64,000 nt of DNA from Thermopetrobacter sp. TC1 (GTDB lineage: Bacteria > Pseudomonadota > Alphaproteobacteria > Rhizobiales > Aestuariivirgaceae), in NCBI RefSeq assembly GCF_000746275.1, contig NZ_JQKX01000013.1, positions 124,001-188,000 of the forward strand, read 5' to 3'. Under the pieces are notes generated by a model, which searched no databases, was not told where the DNA came from, and saw only the letters and a list, made by a program, of their open reading frames with translations. Positions within the stretch are counted from its first letter, which is position 1, and every line of letters starts with the position of its first letter. Below, piece by piece: positions 1 to 8,888 of the stretch. The position numbers and the translations under genes were made by a program.

Positions 1-179
1 GTGCCGGCGGCTTAAGGCGCAGCCTTTGCTGCAGGCGCGAAAGGAAGCGTCTTGTGTCTTCATTGCAGGCGGTCATGACAGGCCAAGGGTGCCCAAGAGG
101 CAGGCGGCATGCAAGGGCCCGCTTTTTTGCGGATCATGGCGAGGGCTCTGTGAGGGGTGGGAAATGGGGCCTTCCCGGA

Positions 180-596
180 TCAGGGACGGCGGCGTTCGAT
201 TTCGATGCCCACGGAGCGGGCTTCCGGAAAAATGTCCGGCTTTTCGATGCGCACGCGGGCGGCGAGCACATAGGGGTTTTTCAGGCATTCAAGCGCGATC
301 ATCTCGGCCAAGGTCTCCACGAGGTTGACATGCCCGCGGGCGATGACCTCGCGAATGTGGTTCACCACCTTCTCGTAGGAGACGACCTTGTGGATGTTGT
401 CTTCCAGCGGCTCGTTGCGTTCGCGTACGGTGAGATCGACGTTGATGATGACGCGCTGGGGTTTTTGCTTCTCGAAGTCATGCACGCCGAGATGTGCCAT
501 GAGTTCGAGGTCGCGCACGAAAATGTGCGCGATGCCGCGGCGGGCGCAGGCAATGCCGCCGCTCATGACCGAGGCTGCGGTATTCTCCTCATCCAT
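180..596 (-). CDS. folB: Dihydroneopterin aldolase FolB
   Basis: Cytosolic folate-pathway enzyme that cleaves 7,8-dihydroneopterin to 6-hydroxymethyl-dihydropterin and glycolaldehyde. The 138-residue product has the family's LGVHDFEK segment near residue 36, a VSYEKVVNHI segment in the middle and the VETLAEMIA helix, matching FolB in order and length. An upstream in-frame extension to about 719 is open, but the ATG at 596 has a GGAGA ribosome site six bases before it and gives the usual family length, so this start was chosen. It is followed downstream only by window-edge sequence in which no gene was recognised. The next gene on the same strand, the capsule protein, ends about 150 bases upstream. 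The call is firm. Confidence 0.9.
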   Translation of the reverse strand: MDEENTAASVMSGGIACARRGIAHIFVRDLELMAHLGVHDFEKQKPQRVIINVDLTVRERNEPLEDNIHKVVSYEKVVNHIREVIARGHVNLVETLAEMIALECLKNPYVLAARVRIEKPDIFPEARSVGIEIERRRP

Positions 597-746
597 GGCC
601 GTTCTCCGGAACGTGCGGGCGAAAACCGGCAGGCTGTTCATAAAAACCGCCCGCATTCCCTCAACCGGCCCCATATGCCGGACAGGCAGGCACATTGCGC
701 CCCTTTGTTGCCTTGTCAAGCCTGAAAGGGTGGAGGGACACCCTGT

Positions 747-2018
747 TCATGCCGGCCAGTTGAGCCCGCAGGCGAGAGGGCTGTCGGGCAGGCGGCGGTA
801 GAAGCTGCCGTTGATCTGGCGGGTTCGGATCAGATAGCTGCGGAAGCGCAGGGCGAGATCGGCATCGGGTCTCTGGTCCGTGGCCGTGGTCCAGAACGTG
901 TCGAGGTCCGACTGGGCGGTAAGGCCGGGCATGTCGTATATGGCATCGCCCAGAACCTTGACGGGACTGCCATGATAGATGGCGGAGAGGCCCACGGTGG
1001 AATTGATGACCACGGTTCCGGCCGCTTTTTCGAGAAGCGGCGGAAGCGGCAGCATATGCGTGTAATAGACGCGGCCTTTCAGGCCGGTTTCCCGAACGCA
1101 TTTCTCTATGAGCGCGCCATAATGGACATAGCCACGGTCCATGGGGTGATGCTTGAAGACAAGGACATGATCCTTGGGGGCGTGTTCGGCAAAGGAGCGC
1201 AGGACCGTCTCGATGAAGCGGGCAACCCCTTTTTCTCCATAGCGGCCAAAGGGGCTGTGGCGCAGGACCTGACTGTCAATCGCCACCTGCAAGGGCACGA
1301 AGAAGAAGCGACCGGCCAGATGGCCGCAGAGACGATTTGTCATGTCACGTTCCAGGAAAAAAGCTTTCTGCCGGCGCCACAGGGAGCGCAGCTGAGCGGG
1401 GAGTTCGGCCGCCCCCTGGCCACGATGATAGGTATGGCTTGGATGAAGGGGGGCGGCGGCGGTTATGGCCGCATGATACAGCCCGCCCCAGAGCATGAGA
1501 TGGTTGAACGTGTAGCCCACGGGCCTTGACCGCCCCTCTTCTTCTTCGGGGGCGGGCAAGGACATGTAAAAGGCCGGATCCTTGGGGATTTGCGCATATG
1601 CGTTGCTGCGGCCGCGTTCCAAAGTCACGAAATCGGGCCGCAGATAACCTTCCTCGAAAGTGAATACATCAAGGCCTTTCTGTTGTGCGATGGTGATCGC
1701 CGCATCATGAATCGGACGGGCATCGCCGTAAAGCACGATTGTATCGATGTCATAGCGGGAAATGGCATCCGTGAAAAAGTCAGGCCAGTCGGCAAGAGTG
1801 CCTCTGTAGGCGAGAGTTTCCCCGGAATAGAAAAGGCGATCACCCCCATTGAAATTGATTTTCAGGATCTCGGCACCGTGCTTCTTGAGGTCCTGGGCCA
1901 GCCTGCGGAAAAAAGGACCGACCGGACCTTGCAGGAGGAGGATCTTGCGGCCGGAAAATTCCTTGAGACGCGGCAGACCTCTCGCTGCCTCGACCGTATC
2001 GGAACCGTCAGCACACAT
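747..2018 (-). CDS. KpsS-like capsule polysaccharide (Kdo) transferase
   Basis: A 423-residue member of the capsule export/biosynthesis family that includes KpsS. In group 2 capsules, KpsS adds beta-Kdo residues to the phosphatidylglycerol anchor on the cytoplasmic face of the inner membrane. Visible family features are the N-terminal ILLLQGPVGPFF segment, a YGDARPIH segment, FEEGYLRPDFVTLE, the VFKHHPMDRGY motif and the NSTVGLSAIYHG segment near the C-terminus. No signal peptide or membrane helix is seen, as expected for a peripheral cytoplasmic protein. No other capsule gene lies in this window. The ribosome site before the ATG at 2018 is weak, so the first few residues are uncertain. Confidence 0.85.
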   Translation of the reverse strand: MCADGSDTVEAARGLPRLKEFSGRKILLLQGPVGPFFRRLAQDLKKHGAEILKINFNGGDRLFYSGETLAYRGTLADWPDFFTDAISRYDIDTIVLYGDARPIHDAAITIAQQKGLDVFTFEEGYLRPDFVTLERGRSNAYAQIPKDPAFYMSLPAPEEEEGRSRPVGYTFNHLMLWGGLYHAAITAAAPLHPSHTYHRGQGAAELPAQLRSLWRRQKAFFLERDMTNRLCGHLAGRFFFVPLQVAIDSQVLRHSPFGRYGEKGVARFIETVLRSFAEHAPKDHVLVFKHHPMDRGYVHYGALIEKCVRETGLKGRVYYTHMLPLPPLLEKAAGTVVINSTVGLSAIYHGSPVKVLGDAIYDMPGLTAQSDLDTFWTTATDQRPDADLALRFRSYLIRTRQINGSFYRRLPDSPLACGLNWPA

Positions 2019-2093
2019 GCAAATGACACACCGGGAAATTGCACAACCTTTGAGTAATCGGGCAATTTCGTATGCATCATGTGGCGATGACGG

Positions 2094-2354
2094 TCAATGA
2101 TTTTCGAGTTTGGCGATACGCGCTTCCAACTCTGCAATCTTGACCTTGAGGGTCTCGTTTTCTTGCCGGCATTTTGCCGCCATCTCCTTAACCACTTCCA
2201 GATCCTCGCGGCGGACGAGATCAAGATCATTCACAAGCCGGTCCATCTGCGCCTTGACGAGCGAATCGACCTCCTTGCGCAAGCCCTGCGCCAGTCCGGC
2301 GGCGCCGGAAAAGGCCTTGGCCAGTTCGTCAAAGAAATTGGTGCGGTTGGTCAT
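2094..2354 (-). CDS. ubiK: UbiK family ubiquinone-biosynthesis accessory factor
   Basis: An 86-residue protein of the YqiC/BMFP family. UbiK helps the soluble ubiquinone-synthesis complex work, probably by binding membrane lipid, and these proteins form trimeric coiled coils. The first half carries an amphipathic stretch (NFFDELAKAFSGAAGLAQGL). The second half contains the typical [13 protein letters not shown] segment and a heptad-rich coiled coil (ENETLKVKIAELEARIAKLE) reaching the end. Length and order agree with the family. It reads divergently from the M48 protease gene, with about 230 bases of shared promoter space. Confidence 0.85.
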   Translation of the reverse strand: MTNRTNFFDELAKAFSGAAGLAQGLRKEVDSLVKAQMDRLVNDLDLVRREDLEVVKEMAAKCRQENETLKVKIAELEARIAKLENH

Positions 2355-2588
2355 GACGATTGCACCCTGGAAGGTTTCAGCAATTCACTGTGGCTCTATC
2401 TAGCATCATCCTGCGCGATCTCATAGAGGCTGATGCCCTCTGATGAAAACGTCTCTTTGCCCAGCCCGTGCATTTTTTTCGGGCGAAGCGTTTACCTGCC
2501 TTTGGTGGTTTTCTGCCAGCATGAGGCGAATGGCAGCCCTGCAAATCTTTCTTTGCGTGAGTCCGAGTCATTTCTCGTCAGGTTCATC

Positions 2589-4583
2589 ATGCCTTCCATA
2601 AAGAAGTCCTCGTTATCTTTCGAAAACGTTTTCTCTGCAGCCGACAAGGCCATCTCCGGCAAGGAGGAAAAGCGGCTTTGGTGGTTCGCTCTTTTAGGGC
2701 CGGTGTTCATTACAAGTCTGTCGCTGACGTTTCTCATTCTGGGTGGCTGGTTCATCTGGCTGACGGTTTCCGGACAGGCGGGAGCGCGCACGCTGCCCAT
2801 TCTGGGGGCCGTGCTGATGCTGATGGGCGGCAGCATGCTCTGGGCGCTGCTCACCCTGCGGCCGGAGGAGGAGGTGGTGCATGTTTTAGTCTCTCGTGAG
2901 GATGCCCCGGCCCTTTGGGCCATGATCGATGCGCTCTCTAAGAGGCTTGGCACGCCGAAGATCGATGCGGTGAAACTGACGGCGGAATACAATGCCGCGG
3001 CCGTTCAGGTTCCCGCCCCGTTGCCTTTCATGAGCGAGAAGGCGGAAGTGCATGTGGGGCTGCCTTTCTTGCTGGCGCTGTCGCAAGAGGAGCTGCGGTC
3101 AGTGCTGGCGCATGAGCTGGGGCATATTTCCCGGCAACATCCGCGCATGGCCCGTTCTCTCTGGCGCGCTCTGGCGCAGGCGGCGCTGGCGCGGGAGGTT
3201 TTCGATGATTCCGGTCTTTTTGCCTATCTCGCCAGGCGTTTCTATGCCTGGTACGGGCCGGCCCTGCAGCGCCGTGCCCTTCCCTTCTTAAGGCAACAGG
3301 AATTCGTTGCCGATGCCGCTTCGGCCTTTATTGTCGGAGTGGACATGGCGGCGCGGGCGCTTTGTGCCTTTGAAGGGCGCGCTGCGGCATGGCACGCCGT
3401 GATGCGGGCCCTGCAGCGCAGCCTCGAAAAGGGGCAGATGCCCGATGTTTCTCCCTTCGCGCAGTTTCGAGACCGCCTGCAGGATATGGACCGCAATGGC
3501 CGGGCGAAAGCGTGGCTTGCACGCGCCCTGCGCCTGAAGACGGACGAGGAGGATACACATCCTTCTCTTTCCGAGCGGCTTTCCGCTCTGGGGGTGAATG
3601 CGCAGGCCGTTGCCTTGCCGCCCCTGCCGGAAAAGCCGGCTGCTGAAACCCTGCTTGCCCCGAATGCAGCGCGCCTTGAACGGGATCTGACGGAGATGAT
3701 GCAGGCGCAGTTCGAGATGCACCTGCAAACCGTGAAGCAGGAGCAAGAGGAGGCCATCCGTTCCTTGAAGGCCGTGCAGGAGCGCCTGAAGGGGCGTCAA
3801 CCCGGGGCGGAGGAGAGCTGCATTCTTGCCCATCACTGGCTGCAGTTGGGCAAGCCGGAGCGGGCGCTTGCCGTCATTGAATCTTTAGAGACCCGCATGC
3901 CGAATGGACTGCCGCCGCTGGCGCTGGGGTTGCGCGGCCTGGCGCGCTTGAAACGCGATGATGAACGGGGGGTGATCGATCTTCTGGATGCAGCGGCCCG
4001 CTTTCCGATGCTGGCAGGCATGGCGGCAGAAGAGGTTGGCTCCTGGCTTGGTATCGCGGGCGTGCAGCATGATACGCAGGAACTGCGCGATGAGTTGAAA
4101 CGCCTGCGTGTGCAAGATGAAAAGGCGCAGGCCGAGCTTCATGAGCGGCCCAAGGCGGCCATGCTGAAACCACCGGCGTTGAGGCCGGATGAAAAGGCAT
4201 GGATTGGCGAGGTGCTCATGACGCATGCCGAGGTGATCAAATCCGTTCACGTGGCGCAACGGCAGGTGAAAGCCATGCCGGCGCTGCGGCACCTTGAGGT
4301 GCTGGTGACGGTGCGGCCCGGCTTTTGGCTGAAGACCTTCAATGGAACAGAAAAATGCGCGCAACTGGCGGAAGAGATTTTCAGCCTGCTCGTTTTTCTG
4401 CAACAGACCAGTGTGCGGGTGCTTGTTTCGCCCTTCGCCAGTGATTTTCTGACCAGACGCCGCATTCGCAAACGGGGCGCGCGCCTTCTTTTGCCCAAGG
4501 CCGAAACAATCACGAACGCAACACCAAGGCCGGGTCTTTCGCGGAATAAGAGCGAAAGCGTGGAAATAAAGCAGGTATCATGA
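2589..4583 (+). CDS. M48-family membrane zinc metalloprotease with long C-terminal extension
   Basis: Membrane-bound peptidase of about 664 residues. Two hydrophobic segments (about residues 38-60 and 72-92) precede the catalytic domain. The zinc motif HELGH is at residues 175-179 and the third ligand lies in EFVADAAS near residue 238, as in HtpX/Ste24-type M48 enzymes. After about residue 350 there is a long helical region rich in Gln and Glu, then segments resembling tetratricopeptide repeats (around HHWLQLGKPERALAVIESLE), so the C-terminal half may bind partners. An upstream in-frame extension to 2433 exists, but the MPSIKK start is preferred because it places the first membrane segment normally. 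The substrate is not known. Confidence 0.8.
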   Translation: MPSIKKSSLSFENVFSAADKAISGKEEKRLWWFALLGPVFITSLSLTFLILGGWFIWLTVSGQAGARTLPILGAVLMLMGGSMLWALLTLRPEEEVVHVLVSREDAPALWAMIDALSKRLGTPKIDAVKLTAEYNAAAVQVPAPLPFMSEKAEVHVGLPFLLALSQEELRSVLAHELGHISRQHPRMARSLWRALAQAALAREVFDDSGLFAYLARRFYAWYGPALQRRALPFLRQQEFVADAASAFIVGVDMAARALCAFEGRAAAWHAVMRALQRSLEKGQMPDVSPFAQFRDRLQDMDRNGRAKAWLARALRLKTDEEDTHPSLSERLSALGVNAQAVALPPLPEKPAAETLLAPNAARLERDLTEMMQAQFEMHLQTVKQEQEEAIRSLKAVQERLKGRQPGAEESCILAHHWLQLGKPERALAVIESLETRMPNGLPPLALGLRGLARLKRDDERGVIDLLDAAARFPMLAGMAAEEVGSWLGIAGVQHDTQELRDELKRLRVQDEKAQAELHERPKAAMLKPPALRPDEKAWIGEVLMTHAEVIKSVHVAQRQVKAMPALRHLEVLVTVRPGFWLKTFNGTEKCAQLAEEIFSLLVFLQQTSVRVLVSPFASDFLTRRRIRKRGARLLLPKAETITNATPRPGLSRNKSESVEIKQVS

Positions 4584-4624
4584 ATTTAATGGAAGAGCAT
4601 GGATGCCCGTCTTGACGAGGCGGG

Positions 4625-5488
4625 ATGAGGCGGCCAACCATGCGCGGCATGATGCCGACGGTATTCGCAATTCCCTTTCCCGCCATTGATCCCGTGGCCA
4701 TTTCCCTGGGGCCGCTGCAGATCCGCTGGTATGCGCTGGCCTACATCGTTGGGCTCATTCTGGCGGTGATATGGGCCAAGCATCTCCTGAAACAGGAGGC
4801 CCTGTGGCGCCCGGGGCGGCCGTTCATGAGTCCCTCGCAGCTTGATGATTTCATGGTGTGGGCGATGCTGGGCGTCGTCATCGGCGGGCGCACAGGCTAT
4901 GTGCTGTTTTACAATCCGGGCTACTATCTTTCCCATCCCGGCAACATCCTGGCGGTGTGGCAGGGCGGCATGTCGTTTCACGGCGGCTTTGCCGGGCTGA
5001 TTGCGGCGGCGTGGCTGTTCTGCCGGCGGCATGGCCTTTCCCTGCTGCGGCTTCTTGATCTTTCTGCGGCCTCCGTGCCGCTGGCGCTGTTTCTGGGGCG
5101 GCTTGCCAATTTCATCAACGGCGAGCTGTGGGGGCGGCCGACAGATGTGCCCTGGGCCATGATCTTTCCCCGAGCCGGGCCGGAGCCGCGGCATCCAAGC
5201 CAGCTTTACGAGGCAGGCCTTGAGGGCATTGTGCTCTTTCTCGTTCTGTGGTGGCTGATTGTGCGTTACCGGGCGCTGGCGCGGCCGGGGCTGGTGGCAG
5301 GTGTCTTCACCAGCGGCTATGCCTTATCGCGCATCTTTGTGGAATTCTTCCGGGAACCGGACCGGCAGATCGGCTATCTGGCCGGTGACTGGCTGACCAT
5401 GGGCATGGTGCTGTCCCTGCCGTTGCTCGCCGTTGGAGGCTGGCTCATTCTCCGCGCGCTCAGAAATCCGCCTGCGGGAGATGCGTAA
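4625..5488 (+). CDS. lgt: Prolipoprotein diacylglyceryl transferase
   Basis: Inner-membrane enzyme that transfers diacylglycerol from phosphatidylglycerol to the lipobox cysteine of prolipoproteins, the first step of lipoprotein maturation. The 287-residue product has about seven membrane segments and the Lgt signatures IRWYALAYIVGL, GGRTGYVLFYNP, MSFHGGFAG and the catalytic-region LFLGRLANFINGELWGRPT. A GAGG ribosome site precedes the chosen ATG. It heads a tight run lgt-midA-pgeF-lipoprotein, with 6 bases before the next gene. The lipoprotein three genes downstream would be among its substrates. Confidence 0.96.
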   Translation: MRRPTMRGMMPTVFAIPFPAIDPVAISLGPLQIRWYALAYIVGLILAVIWAKHLLKQEALWRPGRPFMSPSQLDDFMVWAMLGVVIGGRTGYVLFYNPGYYLSHPGNILAVWQGGMSFHGGFAGLIAAAWLFCRRHGLSLLRLLDLSAASVPLALFLGRLANFINGELWGRPTDVPWAMIFPRAGPEPRHPSQLYEAGLEGIVLFLVLWWLIVRYRALARPGLVAGVFTSGYALSRIFVEFFREPDRQIGYLAGDWLTMGMVLSLPLLAVGGWLILRALRNPPAGDA

Positions 5489-5494
5489 AAAGCC

Positions 5495-6601
5495 ATGACG
5501 CCGCTTGAGCACATCATCCGCGAAAAAATAGCCCGCGACGGCGGCATGACCGTGGCGGAATACATGACGCTGTGCCTTGCCCATCCCGAGCATGGGTACT
5601 ATCAGAGGCCGCGCACGCTGGGGGCGGAAGGCGATTTCATCACCGCCCCGGAAGCAAGCCAGATTTTCGGTGAGCTCATCGGCGCCTGGATCGCCGCCGG
5701 ATGGCAGGCGGCGGGACGCCCCGATCCTTTCCTGCTGGTGGAGGCCGGGCCGGGCCGCGGCCTGCTCATGCAGGACCTGCTGCGTGCGGCGGGGCACATG
5801 CCGGGTTTTCTCGATGCGGTGCGCATTCATCTCATCGAGACCTCCGCTGCGCTCAAGCAAGAACAGAAACGGCGGCTTGAGCCCCTCGGCCTTGCCATTG
5901 CGTGGCATGAGCGCATCGATGATGTACCGGAGGGGCCCTTTTTCTTCGTGGGCAATGAGTTTCTCGACGCCCTGCCGGTGCATCATTTTGTCAAGAAGGA
6001 CGGCCGGTTTGTTGAGCGGCTTGTGAGCCTCGATGAGGGGGGTAATTTGTGTTTTCGCGATGCAGGCGCGCCTCTTGCCGATGATGCGGTGCCGGCATGG
6101 GCGAAAGACCTGCCGGAGGGGAGCATCATTGAGCTTTCGCCGGAGCGAGAGGCTTTCGCCGCAATGGTGGCGGAACGGGTCGCCGTGCATGGCGGGGCTG
6201 CGCTTTTCATCGATTATGGCCATGCCCGGCCGGGCGCGGGCGAAACGCTGCAGGCAGTGCAGCGGCATCGGCCGGTTTCGGTGTTTCATGAGCCGGGCCG
6301 GTGTGATCTGACCGCGCATGTGGATTTTTCGGCGGTGGCATCAGCGATGGCGGCACAGGGCGCGGATGTTTACGGGCCCATGGAACAAGGGCCGTTTTTG
6401 CGGGCGCTGGGGCTTGAGTTGCGCCTGCAGGCCTTGCTGAAACGGGCCGATGCCCGCCGACGCATGATCCTGAAGCGCGGGGCGAAGCGCATCGCCGATA
6501 ATGATCAGATGGGCAGGCTGTTCAAGGTGCTGGCGGCGGTGCCAGGGGGCGCGAACCCACCGGCGCCCTTCACAAGGGGGCAGAGATGGCAGCATTCCTG
6601 A
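5495..6601 (+). CDS. MidA/NDUFAF7-like SAM-dependent methyltransferase
   Basis: A 368-residue class I methyltransferase of the MidA family (DUF185), whose mitochondrial member NDUFAF7 methylates an arginine of a complex I subunit. Visible features are the N-terminal YMTLCLAHPEHGYYQ segment, the SAM-binding glycine loop in LLVEAGPGRGLLMQDLLRA, VGNEFLDALPVHHFV, and FIDYGHARPGAGETLQAV with the YGH motif. It sits six bases after lgt, and its last bases overlap the start of pgeF by 16, indicating one transcript. The role in bacteria is inferred from the mitochondrial homologue; no complex I gene lies nearby. Confidence 0.88.
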   Translation: MTPLEHIIREKIARDGGMTVAEYMTLCLAHPEHGYYQRPRTLGAEGDFITAPEASQIFGELIGAWIAAGWQAAGRPDPFLLVEAGPGRGLLMQDLLRAAGHMPGFLDAVRIHLIETSAALKQEQKRRLEPLGLAIAWHERIDDVPEGPFFFVGNEFLDALPVHHFVKKDGRFVERLVSLDEGGNLCFRDAGAPLADDAVPAWAKDLPEGSIIELSPEREAFAAMVAERVAVHGGAALFIDYGHARPGAGETLQAVQRHRPVSVFHEPGRCDLTAHVDFSAVASAMAAQGADVYGPMEQGPFLRALGLELRLQALLKRADARRRMILKRGAKRIADNDQMGRLFKVLAAVPGGANPPAPFTRGQRWQHS

Positions 6602-7362
6602 CGGCGAAAAACCTGCTGGGCATGCCGAATGTCCGGCATGGGTTCTTCACGCGCAAAGGCGGTGTGTCCTCAGGGCTTTATGTCTCGCTCAACACGGGAC
6701 TTGGCTCTGCGGATGCGCGGGAAAACGCCCTGGAAAACCGGCGGCGGGCGATGGCAGCGCTGGGGGCTGAATGTCTGATGACTCCCTTACAGCGCCATAC
6801 CGATATCTGCCTTATCGTGGAGGAGCCCTGGGATGTGCATGCACCGCCGGTGGGCGATGCGGTGGCTACGCGCCGGCCCGGGGTGCTGGTGGGCGTGAAT
6901 ACGGCGGATTGCACGCCGGTTCTTTTCGCCGATGCGGAAGCCGGCGTGGTGGCGGCAGCGCATGCGGGCTGGAAGGGCGCGATTGGCGGTGTGCTGGAAG
7001 CGACGGTGGCGACGATGGAACGGCTGGGGGCGCGGCGTAGCGCGATTCGGGCGGCGATCGGGCCGACGATTTCGCAGATGCATTATGAAGTGGGGCCCGA
7101 ATTTTACGCACGCTTCGTGGAGGAGGATGTGGCCAATGCCCGGTTCTTCAAGCCTTCAGGAAGGGAAAGCCATTTCCTGTTTGATCTTCCGGGCTATGTG
7201 CGCATGCGGCTTGAGCGCATGAGGCTTGCCGCCGTTGAGGATCTTCAGCGCTGCACCTATGCGAATGAGGATGCCTTCTATTCCTACCGCCGGGCGACAC
7301 ACCGGAATGAACCGGATTATGGCCGTCAGCTTTCCGCCATCATGCTGAGCGAAAGTGCGTGA
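6586..7362 (+). CDS. pgeF: Peptidoglycan editing factor PgeF (YfiH/LACC1 family)
   Basis: Cytosolic copper/zinc-type enzyme of the multicopper-oxidase-like YfiH family, known to remove wrongly incorporated L-Ser from peptidoglycan precursors and also reported as a purine nucleoside phosphorylase. The 258-residue protein has the metal-binding motifs LQRHTDI, NTADCTPVLFAD and AAHAGWKGA in the expected order, and ends with the family's TYANEDAFYSYRR segment. Its start lies inside the end of the upstream methyltransferase gene (16-base overlap), which implies translational coupling. It fits well with lgt and the lipoprotein gene in an envelope-related operon. Confidence 0.93.
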   Translation: MAAFLTAKNLLGMPNVRHGFFTRKGGVSSGLYVSLNTGLGSADARENALENRRRAMAALGAECLMTPLQRHTDICLIVEEPWDVHAPPVGDAVATRRPGVLVGVNTADCTPVLFADAEAGVVAAAHAGWKGAIGGVLEATVATMERLGARRSAIRAAIGPTISQMHYEVGPEFYARFVEEDVANARFFKPSGRESHFLFDLPGYVRMRLERMRLAAVEDLQRCTYANEDAFYSYRRATHRNEPDYGRQLSAIMLSESA

Positions 7363-7415
7363 TCAGGCGCCAATGGCTGATGGCGAATGGCAGGGGTGGG
7401 GAGCGCGGCCCGGGC

Positions 7416-8630
7416 ATGACCATGAACGGAGCGAGATATTTTCTGCGGCTTTTTCTCGCGCTTTGGTTTGCCGGGGTGCTCAGCAGTTGTGGTGATCTGC
7501 CGCGTCCATTCAGGAAATCGACCGATCCGGCGGTGGCCTCAGCGCAGGTGCCGCGCATCGTGCTTGTGCTGCCGAAGGATCTCTCCCCGCCAACGCGGCG
7601 TAAGCTGACAAGAGCGCTTCATGAGGCGGGACAGCGCCGGGGCATTGCCATTGCAACGGCCAAGGGCGGCGCCCATGCCCATGGCAATGGTGAAGAAACG
7701 TCAGGCCCGTCCTGGCGGCTCGATGCCGATTTTCAGCCCTATCGCGATGAAGCGGGCGAGCGCAGGCTTGCCTATCTGTTCCGGCTTTTCGATTCACGGG
7801 GGCGCTTGCAGGCGCGGATCGCGGGGGATGAACCGGTGCGGGAAGGGCCGCCGGATCCATTCGATGGCATGGAGGCGATCGCCCTGCCACGCATGGCGGA
7901 AACGGTGGCGGAACGTATCTCAGCGCGGCTTGCGCTGCTCGGGTATGGCACGCAGGGCGCGGGCCTGCCGCCGCCGCCTGACGTTCTGGTGCAGGCCGGG
8001 CCGGGCGCGGAGAAGGAGATTGACCCCGATCTTCTGGTGGCCCTGAATGTGCCGCCCACGGCAGGAGTAATCACGGCCAATACCGCCCTTCAGCCAGACA
8101 CCCCTGCCGAACGCATGGCCTCAACAGTGCCGCGGCAGGCCTCTGCAGAATCGAAGGCGGAGAAGGCCGGAGAAAGGCGCGCGAGGCAGATTGCGGCCAA
8201 TCAGCACAGCGGGCAGAAGGCACGCGGCGTTCAGAAGGAAAAACGCCGCGGCAAGGGGGGCGTGCGCATCGCCTCGGTGGCGGTTACCGGGGTCACCGGT
8301 GCGCCGGGGGCCGGCAATGCCGAACTGAAAAGTGCGCTCATGGGCGTTCTGAAACAGGCCGGCTGGCCGGTGAAAACGGTGGCGCAGGATGACTCCTTGA
8401 AAATTTCGGGCAAGGTTTCGCGCACGCCCGCCGGCAAGGGGCGGGTGAAGGTGCGGATCGTATGGACGGCACGGGGGCCTGACGGGCGGGTGTTCGGCAC
8501 GGTGAAACAGGAAAACGTGGTGCCGGCTTCGGCAATAGCGCGCGGGTTTGGCCCTGCGGCGCATGATATCGCGCAGGGTGCGGCGGAAGGGCTGTTTCAG
8601 CTGGTGGCGCGGCTGAAAAAAGGGCGCTGA
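7416..8630 (+). CDS. Conserved hypothetical lipoprotein
   Basis: About 404 residues, not recognised as a characterised protein. From the chosen ATG the product begins with a signal peptide ending in a lipobox (AGVLSSC-G, Cys about residue 25), so it should be an outer- or inner-membrane lipoprotein processed by the Lgt encoded upstream. A GTG at 7359, overlapping the pgeF stop, would add 19 residues and is an alternative start. The N-terminal half has a compact domain (IVLVLPKDLSPPTRRKL, later WRLDADFQPYRD and a lipoprotein-like FRLFDSRGRL). A low-complexity basic linker rich in Lys/Arg/Gln follows at about residues 235-285. The second domain contains VRIASVAVTGVTGAPGAGNAEL and VKVRIVWTARGPDGRVFG. 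It always seems to travel with pgeF in this type of operon; its role is unknown. Confidence 0.75.
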   Translation: MTMNGARYFLRLFLALWFAGVLSSCGDLPRPFRKSTDPAVASAQVPRIVLVLPKDLSPPTRRKLTRALHEAGQRRGIAIATAKGGAHAHGNGEETSGPSWRLDADFQPYRDEAGERRLAYLFRLFDSRGRLQARIAGDEPVREGPPDPFDGMEAIALPRMAETVAERISARLALLGYGTQGAGLPPPPDVLVQAGPGAEKEIDPDLLVALNVPPTAGVITANTALQPDTPAERMASTVPRQASAESKAEKAGERRARQIAANQHSGQKARGVQKEKRRGKGGVRIASVAVTGVTGAPGAGNAELKSALMGVLKQAGWPVKTVAQDDSLKISGKVSRTPAGKGRVKVRIVWTARGPDGRVFGTVKQENVVPASAIARGFGPAAHDIAQGAAEGLFQLVARLKKGR

Positions 8631-8888
8631 TGGGAGCCTCCCCCGGCCTGGGCATCGCAAAAAGGCTGATTAATGCACCCCTCGCCGGCTTGCGCGGCGG
8701 GCAGGGCAGTGTTGCCCTGCATGCAAGGCCTTCTTTTGGCGAAGGTGGTTGACCACAAAGGGTGGCGGGTGTTTAAGAAGCCTTGCGCGCGGGGCACATT
8801 GCGCGAGTGAGGGGGAATGGTGTTCCTTTTTGCGGAACATTGACCCGTTCTCCGATCCTGAAAGGCGCAGAGTGGGGTGGACAGCATC

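Noticed and set aside
2433-2588. N-terminal extension of the M48 protease
   Set aside because: In frame but without a ribosome site; it would put about 52 non-conserved residues before the first membrane segment.
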